Below, one piece after another: positions 1-11,037 of a stretch of DNA of 64,000 nucleotides. The stretch's first letter is position 1, and each line of letters begins with the position of its first letter. The DNA comes from Sanderia malayensis (taxonomy: Eukaryota > Cnidaria > Scyphozoa > Semaeostomeae > Pelagiidae). The notes beneath the pieces were generated by a model, which saw only the letters and a program-made list of their open reading frames with translations, searched no databases and was not told the origin of the DNA. Both the position numbers and the translations under genes were made by a program. The DNA lies in NCBI GenBank assembly GCA_013076295.1, contig RQOL01000660.1:2480001-2544000 (forward strand). The letters run 5' to 3'.

Positions 1-84
1 CATCAACCATAGGATGTCTACCACATGGCTTGAAAGATCTTCGCATCGCAACAAGACACCATTGTAAAAGGGGGCGGGACAGTA

Positions 85-262
85 TACCAAATGTTCAGTG
101 GTGAATTCAAAAAAATTAACAAGGGGGCTCCAAAAGCAACACAACCAGAGTGGGTGTGGTTTCTTGTGACCACGCCCGTATTTTCACTGGCGCAAATATG
201 GAAAATAGTGCTCACACAAACCGAACCAGACCAAACAATGGTTTATAAGCTTTCAAAGGAAC
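85..262. repeat. Dispersed repeat, copy A
   Basis: This segment recurs in the opposite orientation at about 7064-7225. Shared blocks include the 'gggggctccaaaagcaa' run, the 'gtgggtgtggt' run and the 'aaccagaccaaacaatggtttataa' end. The short open frames here do not resemble any protein I know and are best read as repeat sequence. Confidence 0.6.
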
Positions 263-549
263 AGAAACAACTGAATAACTTATTTTTTAGCGATGACGTG
301 CTATTGCTTAAAAACCCATTGTTCAAATAGTTCAAAGTCCAATTCGACAACGAATAGGACTCAGTGTCAGTGTGATTAAAAAGTGCCATTGCCTTTAACA
401 GCATAGAAGGATTTGAGTTTCATAAACAATTTTGGTTCAGTTGTGAAAAAGTCTTTGTCTTTTTCGCAACTGAACCAAAAAGACTAGATAACCACTTGCT
501 GGAGTAAAAGGCTATTTTATTATTTTGATAAATCTAAAGTTTCACTTAC

Positions 550-2463
550 CTGTGTTGTCTTGTTTCGTTGTCTTCATCCAAGCATATTATGAACGAAAAA
601 TACATCACTAAACTATAGATTGGACGACAAACAGAAATGTGAATTTTAACCGCAAAAGAAGAAGATCTTGCATTCAATCGTGTCCAAATCTACAAGAAAT
701 CGAAAACACAACTTTGATTACTTTCGCTTTACCTTTACCAGACGCAGCCATACAAACAGGGACCAATTAAAGCTTTCTGCCAATGGGTGGAAAATACAAT
801 AGGATATAATTTTGATGAAGTTACTCAATTCATCCATCTACTACATAATGACCTAATTTTCAATATATGCGTTTATTGTTAAATGCAACGAAAACAGTTA
901 TATTACAAAACAATGAAAACTTGATAGGATCTTTATACATTCAAAGTTAAATTACACGTTTTTTTTATAAGAAACCTAGATCTAGACGCCCTAAAATTTA
1001 AGAAACTTTTAGAACTACAAGGAAATATCTAGGAAACATTAGAAATTTCGGAAGCACGTTTTCCCTTTACGGATTTAACAAATGTCAACTACAGTAAGTA
1101 TGTTTTATGTGCTAAGCATAACATTGTCGGCTCCACATGACGATTTTTCGCATTGACGATTTTTCTTTGATATAATACTAATATTTTGCACATCCACGTT
1201 TTTTCTTTGTTCTCACTGGAACTTCGGGTTCATTAAATTAAGAAACTTTTAAGAAACTTTTAGAGCTAAAATGTGGCTAAAAATTAAGAAACTTTTACTA
1301 CTAGGCCTTGAGCCAGGTTTCTTATAAAAAAAACGTGTATGCTATTATAATCTTGCGGTTGGTAATGTTATTCTACTGTTATTGTATTGTTATTGTATTT
1401 TAGACACACCATTAGCTGTAAAAACACAAATCAAATTTTAATTAGGCTCCTGATGTATGGTGATGATGATGATTATTATATTATTATCATAACGGGAACA
1501 ACGTGGGGAAATCTATTTCTGTAACAAGGAAGCAACAAGAATAAATCGCCAATGAAGACAATGAATTAAAATGAATTTTTGTCTCTTTCAATAAGAAGAC
1601 ATTATTTTACGTAATGATGTTTATGTAATGCAGTCATTTGTCTGAAGATCGACAGCTTTAAAAGGTTAATAAAACAAACAGTTCCCATGAGAATATCATT
1701 GATTTTGTGTCTTCACCCACGCCTGACGTGTTTCATTTTTGCTCTGGCGTAAAACTTTAGTCGAACCTTTCATCCTAAATCAACCTGATTCAAAAATAAC
1801 AAAATTGTTCACAACGCTTTTCCTGTTTTTGACAGGCATGGAACCGACTCGTGAGAAAATTGTACAAATTATGTATATCTTTGAAGGTATTAAATCATTA
1901 AAGTACCAATAAAAGCACTCGTTTTATTTCATAAAAAAAGAAAGTTATTAAAGCAAAAGGCTAAAAATCAATTTAATTCATTTCTAATTGAATGCCAAGC
2001 CAAATGACGCCGTTGCACAATAAAGTAAGTCTCTAGCTATCTATCCTACTAAATAATGCAAGCGTCTGCGAATCCAAGGTTAATTGCATATAACAAAAAA
2101 ATACAAGGTCTAAAAAAGCAAAAAGTCATGCGACTATCTTAAAATGTTCGGTGTTCGGTGCTAAAAGATTTTTAGAGTGGCGTTTCGTAGTGTAAATTTA
2201 CAGCAGTTTACAGCTTCCATGATAAAACTTACCATGACTAATGGCCAATGGTTCATCGTGGGTCTCTTAACTTCGATTGGCAACTCTGGCATTTCGCACT
2301 TGTCAAATCGCATTGAATATTGCATGCAGCAAAAGTTAATCTTAGATTTGCCGCCATTTTTATATGCTTTCTGATCCGTCTCGTTTTCCAGACCCAAGCT
2401 TCCATAAAGAGGCAATGCAAACAGAACAGCAGATTTGAGAGATTTAGCGGGAAAGAGAAGCAT
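550..2463 (-). CDS. Possible secreted protein, partial two-exon model
   Basis: A candidate first exon runs from the ATG at 2463 down to 2233 (77 codons, phase 0) and ends at a strong donor, ATG|GTAAGT. The first 25 or so residues are hydrophobic enough for a signal peptide. Cysteines follow (FCCMQ and DKCEMPEL), which fits a small secreted cysteine-containing protein. A second segment, 689-550, has a good acceptor (tttcttgtag), is open in the required phase for 46 codons and ends at CAG|GTAAGT. The link between the two is inference, because a MITE and another repeat lie between them. Any further exons would lie outside the window. I recognise no family. The first exon starts about 107 bp from the SFR1 coding exon on the other strand, so the two may share a promoter. 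Confidence 0.25.
955..1337. mobile_element. MITE with long perfect TIRs and TA target duplication
   Basis: The ends are perfect inverted copies: CACGTTTTTTTTATAAGAAA at the left, and its reverse complement ending AAAACGTG at the right. TA dinucleotides at 953-954 and 1338-1339 flank them. The length is about 383 bp with no coding capacity. TA duplication suggests mobilisation by a Tc1/mariner-like transposase. Relatives with the same 'ttataagaaacc' ends lie at about 20366-20776 and 62390-62566. Confidence 0.8.
1546..1775. repeat. Dispersed repeat shared with 9664-9911
   Basis: About 230 bp that matches 9664-9911 in the same orientation with few differences, including 'gaagacaatgaattaaaatg' and 'tttaaaaggttaataaaaca'. 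It lies outside the GPCR genes here and just 3' of GPCR 2 there, so it is a dispersed repeat and not part of the receptor duplication unit. Confidence 0.6.
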
Positions 2464-2570
2464 TGATAATAAGAAAATATTTAAAATAAATAGAAAATAA
2501 ATTTAATTCATGACATTTATATCTTCGAAAATACTGTGGTATCGATTTCGTTGCATATTTGGTTGGCTAG

Positions 2571-3018
2571 ATGGAAAGCCCCAAAGCCCAGAGTCAAGAA
2601 CCCCTTCAGATAACTGCTATCACAAATGAACATCAGGAAATGATATTAGTGGGCGAGATAAATCAACTTCAGAAACAAGTAGACAGTGGACAAGAAAAAC
2701 TAAGAAAATTGAAAATGGTTCAGTTGTATAGAAAAAAGGTGAAATTTAACGCAATCGTAATATCCTCAATACGATTAACCAAAGTCTTCATAATTAATAC
2801 AAATGTTGAGGTAATAACTTCATAATAATGTTTTGTAGAATGATCTAGCCAATTTGGAGGATTTGATACAGAAATGGAAGACAGCCAGTCAGGAAGTCAT
2901 TGTCGATTTGCAAAACAATTTGCCGGAGCCAAGACCAACTATATCAGAAATGTTGAAATCTTTTCAGATCGATGAGGGACTTTTGAACTATAATCAAGAG
3001 AATGGGGACTTTATTTAG
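2571..3018 (+). CDS. SFR1: SFR1-like DNA repair protein (Swi5 partner)
   Basis: There are two coding exons, 2571-2738 and 2839-3018, joined in phase 0 across a 100-bp intron (AAG|GTGAAA to TTTTGTAG|AAT). The joined product is 115 residues. The first exon ends in a coiled-coil stretch (INQLQKQV..KLRKLKMVQLYRKK). The second gives NDLANLEDLIQKWK and ends LLNYNQENGDFI. This is the conserved C-terminal pattern of SFR1/Mei5 proteins. In animals SFR1 binds SWI5 and stimulates RAD51 strand exchange. Vertebrate SFR1 is longer because of a disordered N-terminal part. The 'gctag' just before the ATG could be an acceptor, so upstream coding exons are possible. A polyadenylation signal AATAAA lies at 3293-3298. 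Confidence 0.72.
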
Positions 3019-3950
3019 AAAAATGAAGGAAAAATAATAGATTATATTAGAAAATATATTTGCAAACTTGAATTGCAGTGAAGACTTGAATTGCATTATA
3101 TATAATTATATATTATCATATATGATAATAATACACTTGAATTTTGACATGTAATCATTCGGGGGCATAGAGGGGAGCATTATTAAGACCATCTTCCCTT
3201 CCCTCATTTTTCGTAATTATAGAAAATGGTCGCAAAATTTCAGTTCAGAGTGCCTGTCAACTGTTTTAATTAACAATTTTCTGTTTTGATTTAATAAACT
3301 TCAAATGCTTTGTTACTTAGTCACTCTGCAATTAACTGTTATAACCATTTGCATTTCCTTACATTGTATTTATAATTTATAACAGTGTGATTTCTACTTC
3401 ACAAACTTCTGATATAAAATATTGTTGTTAAACTTTGATAAATTCAAGTTGAAATTTAATTCCAAAATATATCAAATACATTTAAATATGTGCCCTTTCT
3501 TGCTATATGTATGCCTTATGTTTGACCCATGATAACTTGAATAAATTACTCTTCTCTCCCTCTGGTGATAATTATCAAAGTTAAAACTGTATTTGTTGTT
3601 ACCATCAATATTTTTTATGACAAATCATGCCATTACGAGAAATATGTTATATTTTGTTCACACGTTGAAAATTAAATGCGTACATTCAGGTGTGTGAATA
3701 TGTGAAAAAAAAACAACTGTGTAATCAATATTTTATAATTAGAAATTAGCCTGCTTCAAACGGCTTAATTAGATGGCTTTTCCAATTATGAGCTGAAAAA
3801 TAAGAGCTTCCAATAAATAAAACACAAAAATCAAAATATCTATGGTTTCCAATTATTTAATTACCGTGCAACTGCCAATAAAGTTAATTATTAATCATCA
3901 ACTTCGAATTGATTATCCTGTTTTCATTGCAATTGATATTTAAACGTGCC
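3019..3950. other. AT-rich intergenic region, no gene seen
   Basis: It holds the probable SFR1 3' UTR and polyadenylation signal, then AT-rich sequence up to the GPCR 1 promoter. No open frame or repeat here is convincing. Confidence 0.5.
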
Positions 3951-3976
3951 AGAGGCGCTACTCTCCATAAACAGCC

Positions 3977-3984
3977 TATAAAAG
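3977..3984 (+). promoter_or_regulatory. TATA box of GPCR copy 1
   Basis: TATAAAAG lies about 130 bp upstream of the 5' UTR donor at 4113 (AAAA|GTAAGT). The upstream block ('tatcctgttttcattgcaa', 'gcgctactctcca') resembles that of copy 4 and not that of copy 2. Confidence 0.55.
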
Positions 3985-4338
3985 AGTGTCTGATGATCAT
4001 GTTGTGGAGATGGGAAGTTTGAAATCACCTCAAGTGGAGAGCAAAGAAAAATCGCTTTTCAGAACACGATTTTATGACGTTGACAATTCATAAAATATAA
4101 TAACTGATAAAAGTAAGTTGCGGCTTTCAGTTGAATAAAAACATTTTATTCGTATACTCTCGCGTTCTCTCTTGACTTTATTTGTATTCTCTCATTCCTG
4201 CATTCCCTTGCTTTCTTTTTCTCGTGCATTCTCCAGTTTGTTTATTTTTGTATTCTTATATCTTGTATAAATCTTTCCTCAACAGACAAGGCAGAACTAA
4301 CAGTAACACACATCCAACACAGATCTCAATCCGACATC

Positions 4339-5349
4339 ATGAACAACAGCAATACAACATCGATAAACAAATTCCAGTACACCATACAATGCAATACGCT
4401 GTTTACACAAAGACCCTTTTTGGTGAGGAATGACTTGAGTCCAACCAACCTAATGCATTTTACAATTGCTGCCTACATCAACATCGTATTAGCATTTCCG
4501 ACTGCTTTCTTTAACCTCTCTCTCATTATAACCTTCATCAAACTGAGGCTGTACAAAACCGTCTCAAATATTCCACTCATTTTCTTGGCGGCCTGGGATT
4601 TGTTGACATCGTTATTTGGTCAACTTTTGTTTGGTGTGTATCTTATACAGATGACAAAGCGTCAATTGAACTGTAGCTTTGTCTTGGAAATGAAGTATAG
4701 TGGCATAATTGTACACATCGCCTCTTCTACTATCGTACTGTTTATCACAACAGAACGCTACCTGGCCTTGTTCTACGTTTTTTTCTGGACAAGTCACATC
4801 ACAAGAAAACATCTCGCCATCCCTCTCAGCTTCGCCTGGGCACCAGGCCTCCTTTTTGATATTTTCATTATTGACATTCAACACAAAGTACTTGGTGTCC
4901 TTACTTACACGTCGTTCACATTTATATCACTAATTTGGATCACAATTTGTTGCGTGAAAATCTTCAAATACATTAGGCGAATGCAAAAGTCTGTGGCAGC
5001 AATTGAAATCGACAGAGAATCTGACAAGCGCAAACAGGCCAGACTATCGAAGTATAGCACAATGATTGCTGCAGTTTATCTCATTTTTCATATACCTTTC
5101 AGCTTAATGGAATTAGGTATACACTCGCGCATTCTGGGTGATAAGAAAACATTAGCAAGGATTAGTACATACATGGTCACGTTCAGTTCGTTGAAATCAC
5201 TGGTCAATCCGATAGTCTATGCTTGGCAGAGTCCGACTATTGGCAAAGGCATGCAAGAACTTTGGCGCATTCGCAAACCAGAGAGTGGTAACAACAACAC
5301 AGGACAGAATGGTGTCAGCAACGCAGGACAATCGTCTTTTCAGCAATAA
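4339..5349 (+). CDS. Class A (rhodopsin-like) orphan GPCR, copy 1
   Basis: A 336-residue seven-helix receptor in one coding exon. A 5' UTR intron runs from GT at 4113 to AG at 4285, a layout shared by all four paralogues. Landmarks: Asn59 in helix 1, Asp87 in helix 2 (LAAWDLL), Glu139-Arg140-Tyr141 at the end of helix 3, Trp167 in helix 4, a proline in helix 6 (FHIPFS in place of CWxP), and NPIVY at 290-294 in helix 7. Asn-x-Ser/Thr sites lie at the N-terminus. The second extracellular loop is only about 6-8 residues and lacks a cysteine, and helix 5 lacks the usual proline. These traits are known in the melanocortin/cannabinoid/lysolipid/adenosine group, but the ligand cannot be assigned. 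It is closest to copy 2. The ATG was chosen because it aligns in all four genes. Confidence 0.9.
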   Translation: MNNSNTTSINKFQYTIQCNTLFTQRPFLVRNDLSPTNLMHFTIAAYINIVLAFPTAFFNLSLIITFIKLRLYKTVSNIPLIFLAAWDLLTSLFGQLLFGVYLIQMTKRQLNCSFVLEMKYSGIIVHIASSTIVLFITTERYLALFYVFFWTSHITRKHLAIPLSFAWAPGLLFDIFIIDIQHKVLGVLTYTSFTFISLIWITICCVKIFKYIRRMQKSVAAIEIDRESDKRKQARLSKYSTMIAAVYLIFHIPFSLMELGIHSRILGDKKTLARISTYMVTFSSLKSLVNPIVYAWQSPTIGKGMQELWRIRKPESGNNNTGQNGVSNAGQSSFQQ

Positions 5350-5515
5350 CTAAACTTGAAGCTCCTTTTCGTTTATTCACACAACTCTGACATTTAACTG
5401 ACAAGGAATTTGCAATCATCCCATAGAAGTCTAATTTAGCACTAGCTGTATAACAATTCGGTTATAAGGTTATAAGGTGTTCACACCTGCATTGTGCTTT
5501 GGCTGTTTGCCGTTT

Positions 5516-5552
5516 AATAATATTATTATTATTATTATTTATTATTATTATA
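5516..5552. repeat. (ATT)n microsatellite
   Basis: An interrupted run of ATT/TTA trinucleotides in the 3' flank of GPCR copy 1. Confidence 0.8.
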
Positions 5553-5556
5553 ACAT

Positions 5557-7063
5557 ATTAATATACTCATTGAACTTATAAATGATGAACCACTGAACAA
5601 GTTGCACAGAAAACACCCTGGCATGGCTATCATATTTGTTCAAAACTATATCAACAGATGCAAGTGGTGTAAGAGTGGAAGCAGTTCTTCCATCACACTT
5701 CGGAGGCGTATGCTTGTTTTTAAAATTCAGAGTTGGTTCTTGAAAATAAACTTTGGGTTGACTTCAGGAAATATTAGGTTCTTAAAAATTATATAAAATT
5801 ATAATAATTGGAGCAAACTATATAAATATTCATGTCAGAGATTTTCTTACTGCGTTTAACTTTCTTGTTTCCATGCTGGAAAAAATTATGGAAATTTAGG
5901 CCCAAATTAGGCTTCGTCAAATCACATTCCTAAAATAATAAACAAAGACTTAAACCTTGAATTGTAAAAGGTCTAGCCTGTTACAAGAAAAAGTTTTATA
6001 TTTTTCAAAATTTAAAAACATTCTCTTTTAAATGAGAGAGCATTTGCGTGGTTTTGAGTGAAAGAAATTATAATTTTGGCATTTTATTTACTCCACTTCG
6101 ATAAATTTTTGTAACATTTTTCAAGGGACCTCTTCGCAGTTTTCTTTCAATATTGTTATAAAACAATATGATATACATATAGTTTAAATTATGTTTTCAC
6201 TTGAAAATTTATGAAATTCTGAGTATATTTCTGCTAAAGAAATTCGCTATTGAAACCCCTTTGGTATTTATACATTGTTATGTAAATTTTCCTGCTTAGG
6301 CCTTGGGCCACTTTTAGACGCCATATTTCATCCGGTGGTGCTTAACCTATGCTGAGGGAGTGTATGTATATATAAAATCAGGTGAAATAAAAGAATTCTT
6401 ACGCCCACTTTAATGATATTGCGAATCCTTTTGAGAAACGCTTATGTCCCAAAACAACTGTTCACAAATTTTCGAGGGAGGCCCCCTCGAGGCCCAATTA
6501 TTTGGAGCACTTAGTTTTGTACTTAATGGTGCAAAACGTGCGTTACGCCATTGCAGCAAACCTGAATAAAAACATGCCTTCTCTCAGCTCGGCCTAATTT
6601 TTGGCCGCCATAGTAGCAAGTATTTCTTGCGTTTGTTACACTTCCAAAGTGCACTGATTGGTCAGTTGACATAAAGTAAAATAAGCCCCAATCTTGATTA
6701 TCAATTACAAGGGTATTGATTCCAAGTTTCAAGAAATTCAAGTTTTCCAGTGAATATAAATAGTAGCAACATTAATGCAAGAGTTTTATTAATCAACTAT
6801 ATATACCATATGTCCTTTATGAAGCTTATTGAATAAAAATCTAGCTAAAATCTTGTCTTTGCGAAAAAGCCTCCGGAAGCTTATTCAACAATTTACGGCA
6901 TTAGCCCCCCAAACAATCTTTGTATTTCTGCTCTACAAAATTTCTCGTTTTCCAGAAGTTAAAGTTTAAAGGCCTCATTTGTAAAGATTCTGATGTCCGT
7001 TGCATGCCAGATGTTAATTCTCGTATCGTTGGTGTCTTATTCAGTTGTTTCTATTCCTCTAAA
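5557..7063. other. Intergenic region between GPCR 1 and 2
   Basis: The 3' flanks of GPCR 1 (5350-5700) and GPCR 2 (9308-9540) are recognisably homologous ('ggaatttgcaatcatcccat'), so part of this stretch is duplicated flank. The rest is AT-rich with no convincing gene. Confidence 0.5.
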
Positions 7064-7225
7064 GGTTTATAAACCATTGTTTGGTCTGGTTTGGTTTGTG
7101 TGAGCACATTTTTCATATTTGCGCCATTGAAAAAGTGGGTGTGGTCACAAAAAACCAAACCCACTCTGGAGGTTTTGCTTTTGGAGCCCCCCTTGTTAAT
7201 TTTTTTAGAAATCACCACTGCATTG
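7064..7225. repeat. Dispersed repeat, copy B (inverted relative to 85-262)
   Basis: Reverse-complement relative of the repeat at 85-262. It begins 'ataaaccattgtttggtctg' and ends near 'ggagccccccttgttaattt'. Confidence 0.6.
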
Positions 7226-7960
7226 CCCCCTACTGTATGCCATCTTTAAAACATGGACACTGCTTGGGAGAGTGAAAGGGACAAGAGCTGCGGCAAATAT
7301 TCAACTTGAGACACAGAAAAAATATCCAAACCCGCTCAAATATTCTAAAAAGAGCAGATTCTCAAACATAGTGACATTGTTTTAGTCACTCCAAGAAGTT
7401 GCTGTTTTGATCAACCTCAATTGTCAAAAGGGATGAAATTTCCGATGATATTGTGGATTGGACAAGTCAAAAGCAGACAACATTTTTTCATCTTTTTTAG
7501 CTTCACCCGTGTGCACCAAACTTTCTATACGAATTTGCTGTTCCAAGTGAGACGCAAGACCCATCAACATATGTGACAAACGGCTTTCTCACTCCTAACG
7601 GCCAAGAACTGATTATAAAACACACAATATATGAAATGCATGTGTAATAAACCTGTTCCAAATCAACACGTCACCTTGATTTAGCTGCAAGCAATTTCTT
7701 CTTTACAGTTAAATAATCACCCTGTTTTCAAGGGTGGTCGCTAATTTCTCTTCAATCAACGAAAAGCTGCCAAATCGAAGAGACTGCAATCAATAAAACA
7801 CAAAAATAAAAAAATCTGTAGCTTGTAGCAATAATTTGTCATCACGCAACCATTGAGATTCCAATTCAACCATTTATCAACAACATTTTTGTGAATCTGT
7901 TCTCCTACTTTGATTGCAATGACCATTTAAGCTAATCAAAGGTGCCATCCCAAATATCCT

Positions 7961-7970
7961 TATATAAAAC
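7961..7970 (+). promoter_or_regulatory. TATA box of GPCR copy 2
   Basis: TATATAAAAC followed by 'agtgtcttatagcgtccgta'. The block is nearly identical to that of copy 3 (11028-11037). The 5' UTR donor follows at 8116. Confidence 0.55.
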
Positions 7971-8299
7971 AGTGTCTTATAGCGTCCGTAGTCACTGCAG
8001 GCAGTTTTCTGATTAGCTCAGGTTGACTCAAAAGAAATCCAGCACTTCAGAAATAAGATTCTTCGTCTTGCTACATTTGACATTGGTCTTTGATGATCGA
8101 TAACAATTTATAGACGTAAGTTTTTCTGCTGAATAAAACATTTTACTCCTGTATTGTTTTTTTATAGCTACTTCTTTAATTGCTGCAATCTGTATTCAAT
8201 TCTTCTCTTCTTGTATTCTTCGGTTCATCTACTTTTGTACACTTCTTAGCCTTTCTTTAACAGACAAAGAAGTACACACAAAGATCTCAACCCGACATC

Positions 8300-9307
8300 A
8301 TGAACGGCAATAATACAACATCGATAAACAAATTTCTCTACACATTAAAATGCAATTCGCTATTTACACAAATACCCTTAATAGTGAGAAATGATTTGAC
8401 TCCAACCACCCTAATGCACTTCACCATTGCTGCCTACATCAACATCGTATTAGCATTTCCGACTGCTTTCTTTAACCTCTCTCTTATCATAACCTTCATG
8501 AAACTGAGGCTGTACAAAACAGTCTCAAATATTCCACTGATTTTCTTGGCGGTATGGGATTTGTCGACATCGCTATTTGGTCAGCTTTTGTTTGGTGTGT
8601 ATCTTATAAAGATGACAAAGCGTGCATTGAACTGTAGTTTCGTCTTGGAAATAACGTATAGTAGCATAATCGCAAACATCGCCTCTTCCACTATTGTATT
8701 GTTTATCACAACAGAACGCTACCTGGCCTTGTTCTACGTTTTTTTCTGGACAAGTCACGTCACAAGAAAACATCTCGCTATCCCCCTCAGCTTCGCCTGG
8801 GCACCAGGCCTACTTTTTGAAATTTTCATTTTCGACATTGAGAACAAAGTAATTGGTGTCATTACTTACACGTTGTTCTCGGTAATATCGCTCATCTCAA
8901 TCACAATTTGTTGCGTGAAGATCTTCAAATACATTAGGCACATGCAAAGATCTGTGGCAACAATCACCAACGATAGAGAATCTGACAGGCGCAAACAAGT
9001 CAGACTGGCAAAGTATAGCACAATGATTGTTGCAGTTTTTCTCATTTTTCATATACCTTTAAGCATAACGGAATTAGTTATGTATTCGGGTGCCCTGGGT
9101 CGCGGAAGTGCAGTGAAACTCCTTCGGACCTATATGATCACATTCAGTTCGTTGAAATCACTGGCAAATCCGATAGCCTATGCTTGGCAGAGTCCTACAA
9201 TTGGCAAAGGCATGCAGGAACTATGGCGCATTCGCAAACCGGAGAGTGGTAACAACAACATAGAACAGAATGGCGTCAGCAACACAGGACACTCGTGTTT
9301 ACAGTAA
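8300..9307 (+). CDS. Class A orphan GPCR, copy 2
   Basis: A 335-residue single-exon receptor, the closest relative of copy 1 through the whole coding region, including the C-terminal tail (IRKPESGNNN). It keeps the helix 1 Asn, helix 2 Asp (LAVWDLS), ERY after helix 3, FHIP in helix 6 and NPIAY in helix 7. The extracellular loop between helices 4 and 5 is very short, with no cysteine. A 5' UTR intron runs from GT at 8116 to AG at 8263. Differences from copy 1 cluster in extracellular loops 2 and 3 (for example YSGALGRGSAVK near helix 7), where ligand selectivity would be set. That reading is inference. The ATG falls at the same alignment position as in copies 1, 3 and 4. Confidence 0.9.
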   Translation: MNGNNTTSINKFLYTLKCNSLFTQIPLIVRNDLTPTTLMHFTIAAYINIVLAFPTAFFNLSLIITFMKLRLYKTVSNIPLIFLAVWDLSTSLFGQLLFGVYLIKMTKRALNCSFVLEITYSSIIANIASSTIVLFITTERYLALFYVFFWTSHVTRKHLAIPLSFAWAPGLLFEIFIFDIENKVIGVITYTLFSVISLISITICCVKIFKYIRHMQRSVATITNDRESDRRKQVRLAKYSTMIVAVFLIFHIPLSITELVMYSGALGRGSAVKLLRTYMITFSSLKSLANPIAYAWQSPTIGKGMQELWRIRKPESGNNNIEQNGVSNTGHSCLQ

Positions 9308-9663
9308 TAACTAAGCTTGAAGCTCCTCTTCGTTTATTCATATAGCTCTGATTTTGAACTAACAAGGAATTTGCAATCATCCCATAGAAGTCTAATCTAG
9401 CTGTATAACAGATTAATATAACCATTGAACTTATCAATGAAGAACAACTGAACAAGTTGCACAGAAAACACCTTGGCATGGCTATCATATTTGTTCAAAA
9501 CTACTTCAATAGATGCAAGTGGTGGTAGCAGTTCTTCCATCACTGTTCGGCTCTCAAATACTTTCAATAACATAAATTGAAAAATGGTATTTTGAGTATA
9601 CGTTGTACTCGTTGTAACAAACACAAAAGCGCATCAACAGAAAAGAAACAATAACGGCAATTA

Positions 9664-9911
9664 AAAATCGACAATTGAAGACAATGAATTAAAATGAATT
9701 TTCGCCTCTTTCAATAAGAAGACATTATTTTAGGTAATGATGTAATTTAGGTAATGCAGTCGTTTGTCTGAAGATAGACGGCTTTAAAAGGTTAATAAAA
9801 CAAACAGTTCCCATGAGAAATATCATTGATTTTGTGTCTTCACCCACGCATGACGTGTTTCATTTTTGCTCTGGCGTAAAACAAACATAAACATTAGTGG
9901 AGCCTTTCATG
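9664..9911. repeat. Dispersed repeat shared with 1546-1775
   Basis: Second copy of the roughly 230-bp repeat. It has small insertions relative to the first, for example 'aaacataaacattagtgg' near its end. Confidence 0.6.
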
Positions 9912-10051
9912 TTGTTGCCAAATGAAAGCAAATTCTAGATGCCAAATTTGAAATCAAAGTCTTTTGGCGTAGGTGCTGGGTATCCATGATTTTTGTGTAT
10001 AGTCAAATCGGTATATTCAAGCATTGATTATATTTCCTTTTGCCTTTTCAT

Positions 10052-10264
10052 CAGGGCCGGTTCCATGGGGGGGGGTGTGGGGGGGGGGGGGTGTGACACC
10101 CCCCAAGAATTGAGTTTTAGCGATTTACTCGGTAAATTTCGATTTTTGGTCGGTAAAATTATGTTACGAAAGTTTATATGGTTTTGTGGTAAGGTTTTTT
10201 TTTTAAATTGCTCGGTACATAAGAGCTTACACCCCCCGAAGAAAATTTTCTGGAACCGGCCCTG
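10052..10264. mobile_element. hAT-type MITE with 8-bp target duplication
   Basis: The 213-bp element starts CAGGGCCGGTTCCA and ends TGGAACCGGCCCTG, a perfect 14-bp terminal inverted repeat. Perfect 8-bp direct repeats CTTTTCAT flank it (10044-10051 and 10265-10272). CAGGG ends with an 8-bp duplication are characteristic of hAT elements. A long G-run (10066-10091) lies inside the left end and a C-run inside the right end, extending the fold-back. It has no coding capacity. Confidence 0.9.
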
Positions 10265-10272
10265 CTTTTCAT

Positions 10273-11027
10273 AAAGATTAATTATGATTTTGCAAATATC
10301 ATTCACAATATTAACTGAGAAAAATAACCAACTATAAGCAATTTCACTATAGGAGAATTGTTATCTTAAATATAATTGGTTGAAATTTATAAATTTGTGT
10401 TCGGCGGTAATATCATGCACTTTGTTTTTCGTGTTTTTAAATTAAGAATTGTTCAGAGTGGCGTATGATAATGTTGATGAAAAGTTAATTGTTAATTCTG
10501 TATATAAATGATCCCTAATGCTATAAGAACCAGTGTTTTATTGTTTCCAACTCTTTCTTAAAAAAGTAACGCTTAATCCCGTGTGCACCGAATTTTCAAT
10601 TACCAATTTGCTGATCAAAGCGAGACGCAAGACCTTTAAACATGCTTGAGAGTTTTCTCACTGCTAGCGGCCAAGAGCTGATTATACATCTCACAATGTA
10701 CGAAATGAATGTGCAATAAACTTGTTCCGAATTGACGCATCACCATCACCTTGATCTAGCAATTTCTCCTTTACAGTTAAATAATTACCCGTTTTCAAGC
10801 ATGTTGAATAGCTTCTTTTCAATCAACGAAAAGCTTTAAAATCGAAGAGACTGCAATCAATAAAACACAAAAATCAAAACATCTATGCCTTGCCGCACTG
10901 ATTTTTCATCAAGCAATCATTGAAATTCCAATTCAACCATTTATCAACAACATTTTTGCGAATCTGTTCTCCTACTTTGATTGCAATGACCATTTAAGCT
11001 AATCAAAGGTGCCATCTCAAATACCCT
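10273..11027. other. Intergenic region with duplicated GPCR upstream sequence
   Basis: The part from about 10570 onward closely matches the sequence upstream of copy 2 (about 7500-7960), including 'gcgagacgcaagacc' and 'ctttgattgcaatgacc'. No gene was seen. Confidence 0.6.
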
Positions 11028-11037
11028 TATATAAAAC
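11028..11037 (+). promoter_or_regulatory. TATA box of GPCR copy 3
   Basis: TATATAAAAC followed by 'agtgtctgatagcgtccgta', nearly identical to copy 2 over several hundred upstream bases. The 5' UTR donor is at 11172. Confidence 0.55.

Noticed and set aside
632..751. Minus-strand ATG at 751 (MAASGKGKAK..) as a histone-like or short gene
   Set aside because: The frame stops after about 25 codons, and splicing to the next acceptor also runs into a stop.
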